The notes beneath the pieces were generated by a model that saw nothing but the letters and a program-made list of their open reading frames with translations, searched no databases and had not been told where the DNA came from. Made by a program: the position numbers and the translations under genes. Positions 14,591 through 19,958 of a DNA stretch of 19,958 bases are shown here, piece by piece. Location of the stretch: NCBI GenBank assembly GCA_937915925.1, contig CALGGM010000020.1:1-19958 (forward strand), read 5' to 3'. How positions within the stretch are numbered: position 1 is the first letter of the stretch; each line of letters opens with the position of its first letter. The stretch comes from an uncultured Clostridia bacterium. Its GTDB lineage: Bacteria > Bacillota > Clostridia > Christensenellales > CAG-138.

Positions 14591-15916
14591 TCATTGCTTG
14601 CTGTGCGACGCCTTCCACGCCTTGATGTCGTTCAGCCGCTCCTTGAAGCGCGACTCAAGCCCCTGATCGGTCGGCTCATAGTAGACGCGGCCGAGAAGCG
14701 AATCCGGCAGGCAGGTCATGTCGGTCAGCTTGTCGGACGTGTCGTGCGCGTACTGATAGCCCTTGCCGTAGCCGACGTCCTTCATCAGCTTCGTGACCGC
14801 GTTGCGGATGTGCAGCGGCACCGGCTCCGCAAGCTGCGTGATCGCGTCGCGCTTTGCGGATTCGTACGCCATGTAGAGCGCGTTCGATTTCGGCGCGAGG
14901 GAGAGGTACACGACCGCCTGCGTGAGATGTACGGAGCACTCCGGCATGCCGATGAGATGGCACGCCTGATACGCCGCGACCGCAAGCTCCAGCGCCCGCG
15001 GGTCGGCAAGCCCGACGTCCTCGCTCGCGAAGCGCGTCACGCGCCGCGCGATATATAGCGGGTCCTCGCCAGCTTCGAGCATGCGCGCAAGCCAGTACAC
15101 CGCCGCGTCCGGATCGGAATTGCGCATCGACTTGTGCAGCGCGGAGATGAGGTTATAGTGCTCCTCGCCGGTCTTGTCGTACAGCAGCGATTTTTTCGAG
15201 GTGCATTGCTCCACGGTGTCGGTCGTGACGGTGGTGACGCCGTTTTCGTACTCGCCGTTCAAGACCGCCATTTCAAGCGTGGACAGCGCGGTGCGGGCGT
15301 CGCCGTTTGCGAACACCGCGATGAGCCGCAGCACGTCGTCGGTCACTTCTACCTGCTGATTCCCAAAACCCTTCGGGCTTTCGATCGCGCGGCGAAGAAG
15401 CAGGGCAAGATCGTCCTCGGACAGCGCCTTCAGGACGAACACCTTGCACCGCGACAGCAGCGCGCCGTTGACCTCGAACGACGGATTCTCCGTGGTCGCG
15501 CCGATCAGAATGATGCTGCCCTTTTCCACGAACGGTAAGAACGCGTCCTGCTGCGCCTTGTTGAAGCGGTGGATCTCGTCGACGAACACGATCGTCTTCT
15601 CGCCGAACATGCGGTTCTCGTCCGCCTGCTGCATGACCGTGCGGATCTCCTTGATGCCGCTCGTGACCGCGGAGAAATTGATGAACTTCGCTTTTGTGTG
15701 GTTGGCAATGACGTGCGCAAGCGTCGTCTTGCCCACGCCCGGCGGTCCCCAAAAGATCATCGAGGACACCGCGTCCTGTTCGATGATGCGCCGCAAGATC
15801 CGTCCCGGTCCCAGAAGATGCGTTTGCCCGACGACCTCGTCGATCGTTTCCGGGCGCAGACGCGCGGCAAGCGGCTCGCCGATGTTCGCGTCCAGCAGCG
15901 TCATTTGATCCTTCAT
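14591..15916 (-). CDS. rarA: Replication-associated recombination protein A (RarA/MgsA AAA+ ATPase)
   Basis: The protein has 441 residues, normal for the family. The N-terminus has LAARLRPETIDEVVGQTHLLG. The AAA+ core shows Walker A GPPGVGKTT (57-65), Walker B VFVDEIH (110-116), sensor 1 TTEN (141-144), the SRC motif with the probable arginine finger (Arg156) and sensor 2 Arg208 in NGDART. The C-terminal tetramerisation domain has YWLARMLEAGEDPLYIARR and MKDVGYGKGYQYAHD, both characteristic. RarA acts at stalled replication forks with SSB. AAGGAG lies 8 bases before the ATG at 15916, and a near-consensus promoter lies upstream. It is a housekeeping gene whose promoter probably also feeds the downstream c-di-GMP genes. 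Confidence 0.96.
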   Translation of the reverse strand: MKDQMTLLDANIGEPLAARLRPETIDEVVGQTHLLGPGRILRRIIEQDAVSSMIFWGPPGVGKTTLAHVIANHTKAKFINFSAVTSGIKEIRTVMQQADENRMFGEKTIVFVDEIHRFNKAQQDAFLPFVEKGSIILIGATTENPSFEVNGALLSRCKVFVLKALSEDDLALLLRRAIESPKGFGNQQVEVTDDVLRLIAVFANGDARTALSTLEMAVLNGEYENGVTTVTTDTVEQCTSKKSLLYDKTGEEHYNLISALHKSMRNSDPDAAVYWLARMLEAGEDPLYIARRVTRFASEDVGLADPRALELAVAAYQACHLIGMPECSVHLTQAVVYLSLAPKSNALYMAYESAKRDAITQLAEPVPLHIRNAVTKLMKDVGYGKGYQYAHDTSDKLTDMTCLPDSLLGRVYYEPTDQGLESRFKERLNDIKAWKASHSKQ

Positions 15917-15941
15917 ACATCCTTCTCCTTGTATCTTTTAT

Positions 15942-15970
15942 AGTATATCAAATCCTCTGTATCTTTTCAA
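15942..15970 (-). promoter_or_regulatory. Sigma-A-type promoter for rarA
   Basis: On the minus strand, the -35 TTGAAA (15970-15965), a 17-base spacer and the -10 TATACT (15947-15942) are close to consensus. Transcription should begin near 15935, about 20 bases before the rarA start codon. Confidence 0.8.
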
Positions 15971-16075
15971 CCGCAACATCGGCAAATGACGACATTTCAC
16001 GCAGGAGGCTACGCCGCAAACGTAAATTAAGATATATCAAATTTTATAATATGTGTGGATTTTGGAAGAAAAATA

Positions 16076-16084
16076 TGCTATGAT
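16076..16084 (+). promoter_or_regulatory. Extended -10 promoter candidate for the protease gene
   Basis: The sequence TGC-TATGAT is an extended -10 element, 55 bases before the ATG at 16140. No good -35 box sits 17 bases upstream, which extended -10 promoters tolerate. A perfect TATAAT at 16045-16050 is an alternative but also lacks a clear -35. Confidence 0.5.
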
Positions 16085-16139
16085 AATTCCGTCAATATGT
16101 CCCATACGGGATAATTTTTAGAAACAGGAGACGTTCTCA

Positions 16140-19100
16140 ATGAAACGGAAATCCGGTAAGCTGCTTGCGCTGCTTTTAGCGGCAATTATGGTCCTTTGCA
16201 TGATCCCGGCTTCGGCGATCGCCGAGGCATACATCGGGACGCCGAGCCCGAGCGGTTATATCCCCGTCGAGATCCCCGGCAGCCGCGCCGTCACCAACGC
16301 GTACAAGAACGGCGATATGGCGACGTACAACCGCCTTGCGGGCAGCTACGCAAAGCGCGCCGTGCTGCCGAGCTCGTATAACAGCAATACGCTCGGCTAC
16401 GTGACCTCCGTCAAGAACCAGAACCCGTACGGCTCCTGCTGGGCGCATGCGGCAATGGCGTGCGTGGAAAGCTACATGATCAAGCACGGTGTTGAGGACG
16501 GCTCCACCGGCTCTGCCGCAACGACAAGCCTGAACCTTTCCGAAACGCAGCACTGCTTCTTTAACTACACCAGCGCCTATGACGCAGAGGGCTTGCTGAC
16601 CGGCGACGCTTCCGCATGCGAGGACGGCTGCCTCGATCAGGGCGGCAACGGCGAGATGTCCGCATACACGCTACAGCGGTGGACGGGCGTCGCGTCCGAA
16701 TCCGTCTCCGTGCTTGCGTACAGCAAGGCAAGCACGGTCGCAAGCTCTGGCCTCAACAGCCAGTATGCATACGGCTCCAATGTCGCGCACGTACAGAATT
16801 CCGAGTGGATCCCCGGATCGGACATCGAAGCCATCAAGCAGGCGATCATGGAGTACGGCGCGGGCAACATCAGCTATTACGAGACCGGCAACGCCTACAC
16901 CTACTCCTGCACGATCGACACCACGAGCCAGAGCAGCAGCTCCCACAAGTGGGCAAACCACGCGATCACGGTTGTCGGCTGGGACGACAACATCTCAAAG
17001 AGCAGCGGGTTCAAACCGAATACGCCTTCGAGCAATGGCGCCTGGATTTGCAAGAACAGCTGGGGCACGGGTTACTTCTCCAGCGGTTACACGTACATTT
17101 CCTACGAGGACACCTCCGTCTTAGAGGGCAGCATCTTCTTCTACGACGCACAGCCAATCGATAACTACGCGCACAACTATCAGTATGACGGCTCCTGCAA
17201 TGTCGTCTGCTACGGCAAGGGCTGGCCGTCTTCTGAAGACTACTATGTAGGCTTTGAAAACGGCACCAAGGTCGCAAACGTCTTCACCGCAAAGGGAAGT
17301 GAGCTTTTGGAAGCGGTCGCGCTTTGCAATTGGGACGAAGCGATGACCTACACGGTTGAGATTTACAAAAACCCCACGACCGGCAATCCTTCCTCCGGCA
17401 CGCTGATGACGTCGCAGACCGGTTCATTTACCTTCCCGGGCTACTACACCGTTAAGCTCGACAACCCGGTCGCGCTCGCCGCGGGCGACACCTTCTCGGT
17501 CGTCTTCACGCAGAACGTTGCGGAAGCCGACGAAGACGGCAATTACGTCCACACCCCCTACGACGCGACGTTTAACAACAGCGACGTCGTCTCCTGGGCA
17601 AGCTGGACGCACGCAAATCACGGCAACACTTCCTATTACAAAGAGCCGAACGGTTCCTGGACCGACTGCCCCGATAACGGCGACTACCGCATCAAGGCGT
17701 ACACCAACGATCTGACCTACACGGTCACGGCGGTTTCCAACAACACCGCATGGGGTACCGTTTCCGTTTCCGGCACCAAGATCACCGCGACGCCCGCAAC
17801 CGGCTACTACGTATCCGGCTATGAAGTCACGAGCGGCACCGCAACGGCAACGATCAATGGCAACATCATCAACGTCGCGCCGGAAAGCGACTGCACCATC
17901 CGCGTTATCTTCGCGCCGAAGCCCACCTACACGGTAACGTATCTGTCCTCCGGTACCAACGCCGGCAGCGCAAGCGCGCTGATCTATGATACGATCTCGC
18001 TGCCCTCCACCGTCAGCAATACGCCGAACGGCTGGACGTTTAGCGGCTGGGTCACCGCAGAGTTTGCCGAGACCGCGAACGAGCCCGAGTTCTACGAACC
18101 CGGCGCAAGCTACACCGTCACCGCGAACGCGACGCTGTACGCGCTGTTCACCCGCAGCGAAGGCTCCGGCGAAACGGTCTATCAGCTCGTCAACGACAAC
18201 CTCTCCGACTGGAGCGGCAAGTACATCATCACTTGCGGCAAGGATACGAGCGCACTGGTTCTGAAGGGACTTTCCGGCAACACCAGCTACGAATCCTCGA
18301 GCGCGGGCGGCGCCGCTACGTTCTCCAACACAGGAATGACGCTGGACGGCGAAAAGATCCGCAACGCGAACAACGCATATGTGTTTGAGCTCACGGCAAC
18401 CGGGTCGAATTATACCATTAAAAACGCCTCGACGAGCACATATATGGGAAGCTATAACAACTACCTCTACAGCCGCTCGTCGTACAGCTCCAGCTACTGC
18501 AACTGGGCTGTGGAATATGACCTCTATAACATCTGCATGAAGGTCTCTAACTCCGCAAACTCGAGCTATCCGTACCTCACCAAGCACAGCTCGAACAGTT
18601 ACTTTGTGATCAACAACGCCTACACGACCAACAAAGTACAGTTCTGGAGGGAAACCGAGGAGATCACGACCTACTACACCACAAATCCGGTCGGCGCGCA
18701 TACGCATACCTACGGCGCGTGGACCTCGAATAACGACGGTACGCACAGCCAAATCTGCGCAGAGTGCGGCGACGTCGCGACCGAGAGCTGCACGTACAAT
18801 GACGTCGTGACTGCGCCGACGGAGACCGAGCGGGGCTACACAACGCACACCTGCACCGTGTGCGGCTACACCTTCGTTGACAGCTACGTCGACGCGCTCG
18901 GCTATACGGTCAGCTTCTCCGTACCTACCGGCGTCACGCCGCGCGACAGCATGAACGCTGCTGCAGGCACGACGATCACGCTGCCCAACCCGGGCGCACC
19001 GACAGGCTATACCTTCGTCGGCTGGGTCACGGAAGCGTATGACAATGTCACCACGCTGCCCAACGTGCTCACCGGTTCGTACACCGTAACCGGCAACGTC

Positions 19101-19643
19101 ACGCTGATCGCGCTGTATTCGCGCGTCACGACCGTAGCCGCGGGCTATCAGCTTGTGACCGAAGCACCCGACGACTGGGCAGGCAGCTATGTCATCACGT
19201 ACGGCACCGACGCCGTCCTGAAGGGCATTGCCGGCACCAAGAAGCTCGAAAGCACGAGCGCAGGCGCAACCGTCGCGTTTGCGGAAGCGGGCATGACGCT
19301 GTCGGACAACACGCTGAACGGTGTGGACAGCGCATATGTGTTCACCGTGGCGGCGAACGGCGACAAGTTCACCGTCCAAAACGCGGCGACCGGCGCGTAT
19401 CTTGCGAACCGCGGCAGCTATCTCTATAGCTATAAGACGCTTACCGCAAGCTATTGCCTGTGGTCGTTCGCGATCAGCGAGGGCACGGTGGACGCCACCA
19501 ACGCGGCGAGCAAGACATGCAGCCATCTGTCCTTCTCCTCGAAGAACTACTTCATGGTGAACCGCATGGCAAACCCCGGCATCCGCTTCTGGAAGCTCGG
19601 CGAAGCAACCACCGCCACGGTCTACACCACCGTCATCGGCTGA
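16140..19643 (+). CDS. Secreted papain-family (C1A) cysteine protease with lectin-like domain and repeated C-terminal modules
   Basis: The protein has 1167 residues. AGGAGA lies 9 bases before the ATG. A signal peptide (cleavage after ASA at residue 26 or AEA at 30) and a short proregion precede the C1A domain (about 74-335). Gln94 (oxyanion hole), Cys100 in GSCWAHAA, His274 in NHAITVVGWDD and Asn306 in CKNSWGTGY form the complete papain active site. Residues 338-522 resemble the lectin-like domain that follows C1 peptidases in clostridia and Listeria. Next come InlB-type beta repeats (526-675), a module starting YQLV (681-841), a Cys-rich stretch with two CxxC pairs (856-922), another beta repeat (922-995) and a second YQLV module (1003-1156). 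There is no LPXTG or SLH anchor, so it may be released or bind by its modules. It probably degrades extracellular protein or host/mucin-associated substrates (inference). Confidence 0.92.
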   Translation: MKRKSGKLLALLLAAIMVLCMIPASAIAEAYIGTPSPSGYIPVEIPGSRAVTNAYKNGDMATYNRLAGSYAKRAVLPSSYNSNTLGYVTSVKNQNPYGSCWAHAAMACVESYMIKHGVEDGSTGSAATTSLNLSETQHCFFNYTSAYDAEGLLTGDASACEDGCLDQGGNGEMSAYTLQRWTGVASESVSVLAYSKASTVASSGLNSQYAYGSNVAHVQNSEWIPGSDIEAIKQAIMEYGAGNISYYETGNAYTYSCTIDTTSQSSSSHKWANHAITVVGWDDNISKSSGFKPNTPSSNGAWICKNSWGTGYFSSGYTYISYEDTSVLEGSIFFYDAQPIDNYAHNYQYDGSCNVVCYGKGWPSSEDYYVGFENGTKVANVFTAKGSELLEAVALCNWDEAMTYTVEIYKNPTTGNPSSGTLMTSQTGSFTFPGYYTVKLDNPVALAAGDTFSVVFTQNVAEADEDGNYVHTPYDATFNNSDVVSWASWTHANHGNTSYYKEPNGSWTDCPDNGDYRIKAYTNDLTYTVTAVSNNTAWGTVSVSGTKITATPATGYYVSGYEVTSGTATATINGNIINVAPESDCTIRVIFAPKPTYTVTYLSSGTNAGSASALIYDTISLPSTVSNTPNGWTFSGWVTAEFAETANEPEFYEPGASYTVTANATLYALFTRSEGSGETVYQLVNDNLSDWSGKYIITCGKDTSALVLKGLSGNTSYESSSAGGAATFSNTGMTLDGEKIRNANNAYVFELTATGSNYTIKNASTSTYMGSYNNYLYSRSSYSSSYCNWAVEYDLYNICMKVSNSANSSYPYLTKHSSNSYFVINNAYTTNKVQFWRETEEITTYYTTNPVGAHTHTYGAWTSNNDGTHSQICAECGDVATESCTYNDVVTAPTETERGYTTHTCTVCGYTFVDSYVDALGYTVSFSVPTGVTPRDSMNAAAGTTITLPNPGAPTGYTFVGWVTEAYDNVTTLPNVLTGSYTVTGNVTLIALYSRVTTVAAGYQLVTEAPDDWAGSYVITYGTDAVLKGIAGTKKLESTSAGATVAFAEAGMTLSDNTLNGVDSAYVFTVAANGDKFTVQNAATGAYLANRGSYLYSYKTLTASYCLWSFAISEGTVDATNAASKTCSHLSFSSKNYFMVNRMANPGIRFWKLGEATTATVYTTVIG
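18180..19605 (+). repeat. Duplicated ~155-residue module (YQLV...) in the protease C-terminus
   Basis: The copies at 18180-18660 and 19146-19605 share a protein plan: YQLV, DW(S/A)G(K/S)Y(I/V)IT, VLKG(L/I)(S/A)G, SAG, AYVF, YL(Y/N)S-like turns, an aromatic Tyr-Cys-x-Trp stretch and a final FW(R/K) strand. DNA identity is low, so this is an old duplication. Similar modules occur, as I recall, at the C-termini of other secreted gut-bacterial proteins. A carbohydrate-binding role is a guess. Confidence 0.75.
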
Positions 19644-19656
19644 TCCCCAAAAGTAC

Positions 19657-19688
19657 AAGGCGCCGCCCTCCATGGCGGCGCCTTTTTT
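19657..19688 (+). terminator. Strong intrinsic terminator after the protease gene
   Basis: A perfect 11-bp GC-rich stem AAGGCGCCGCC/GGCGGCGCCTT (19657-19667 and 19674-19684) has a six-base loop, followed by a T-run through 19688. It starts 14 bases after the stop codon. Confidence 0.95.
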
Positions 19689-19728
19689 ATGCAGAGGGAT
19701 GGGCGAGTGCGAAAGCTGACGCGCTCCT

Positions 19729-19860
19729 GCGTATCACCTCATCCGTCGCCTTTCGGCGCCACCTTCCCCATCAAGGGGAAGGCTCTGAACTTGCATACCC
19801 AAAAGGCTTCCCCCTGGGTGGGGAAGCTGTCACGGAGTGACTGATGAGGGGGTGTATCGC
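19729..19860. repeat. MITE-like inverted-repeat element with nested hairpins
   Basis: The left end GCGTATCACCTCATC and the right end read on the other strand, GCGATACACCCCCTCATC, form imperfect terminal inverted repeats, and complementarity continues inward for about 60 bases. Nested palindromes are CTTCCCC/GGGGAAG (around 19769-19788), GCTTCCCC/GGGGAAGC (around 19806-19827) and GTCAC/GTGAC (around 19829-19841). There is no transposase. It resembles common intergenic repeats of Clostridia. Confidence 0.65.
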
Positions 19861-19958
19861 ACGAAGCGTGACGGCTCGTAGTATCATGTAACATTTAATA
19901 CTTTATTTCCGGATAAAGATGCTTTAGTTTAATCCTCGCATTCGGAGCTGTAAATTGC

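Larger units (their letters stand above)
15917..16139. other. Divergent intergenic region between rarA and the cysteine protease gene
   Basis: These 223 AT-rich bases contrast with the GC-rich genes on each side. They contain the rarA promoter on the minus strand and at least two -10-like boxes on the plus strand (16045-16050 TATAAT and 16079-16084 TATGAT). A small TCCC-ATAC-GGGA hairpin (about 16100-16111) is followed by a T-run in the protease leader. Confidence 0.7.
19644..19958. other. Intergenic tail with terminator, repeat element and AT-rich end
   Basis: No gene is supported in these 315 bases. They hold the protease terminator, an inverted-repeat element at 19729-19860, and an AT-rich stretch from about 19885 to the end that may be the upstream region of the next gene. 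No clear promoter or start codon with a ribosome binding site is visible before the window ends. Confidence 0.7.

Noticed and set aside
17424..19673. Long open frame (749 codons) on the minus strand opposite the protease gene
   Set aside because: It is antisense to a protein with clear domains and catalytic residues; its translation is Arg/Val/Ala/Gly-rich with no recognisable motif, as expected from GC-rich codon bias on the opposite strand.
1..19958. tRNA, rRNA or phage/integrase genes
   Set aside because: No tRNA-like cloverleaf, rRNA segment, integrase, transposase or phage structural gene was recognised on either strand.

Overview
The window looks like a chromosomal segment of a GC-rich, Gram-positive Clostridia-type bacterium, probably an uncultured gut or rumen Eubacteriales/Christensenellales-like lineage. 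The reasons are strong AGGAGG-type ribosome binding sites, tightly overlapping operons, a lipoprotein and a secreted papain-family protease with a clostridial/listerial lectin-like domain, a DUF4860-type pilus locus, MBG/DUF11-like surface repeats, and short inverted-repeat elements between genes. The family-level assignment is uncertain.

Layout. (1) 2-5674 (+) is the 3' part of a giant surface protein. It has about nine MBG-like beta repeats, four DUF11/DUF7507-like repeats (two identical at the DNA level), more MBG repeats, and a C-terminal calcineurin-like phosphoesterase-fold domain in which nearly every metal ligand is replaced. (2) 5675-5949 is a hairpin-rich intergenic region. (3) 5950-10767 (+) is a compact operon of seven genes: a transglutaminase-like lipoprotein, a GspF/PilC platform protein, four small single-pass pilin-like proteins (one DUF4860-like), and a PilT-type ATPase. 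It looks like a minimal type IV pilus/type II secretion-like machine. (4) 10768-11081 is a convergent intergenic region with interspersed inverted repeats and the terminator of the minus-strand operon. (5) 15916-11082 (-) carries rarA, then a membrane diguanylate cyclase, a REC-GGDEF-EAL response regulator and a stand-alone HPt protein. The last three are translationally coupled. (6) 15917-16139 is a divergent promoter region. (7) 16140-19643 (+) encodes a 1167-residue secreted C1A cysteine protease with repeated C-terminal modules, followed by a strong intrinsic terminator. (8) 19644-19958 holds a second inverted-repeat element and AT-rich DNA.

How the genes may work together. The pilin-like operon would build an envelope-spanning filament or pseudopilus driven by a PilT-class motor, with a secreted transglutaminase-fold lipoprotein made from the same transcript. 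The convergent neighbour makes and degrades c-di-GMP (an I-site-bearing cyclase and an EAL phosphodiesterase with receiver) and supplies an HPt domain for a phosphorelay whose kinase is not in the window. c-di-GMP commonly controls pili and surface proteins, so a functional link is plausible but is inferred only from proximity. The best candidates for something undescribed are the pilus-like operon, whose pilin-like subunits lack the prepilin peptidase motif, and the metal-site-dead phosphoesterase domain on the giant surface protein.
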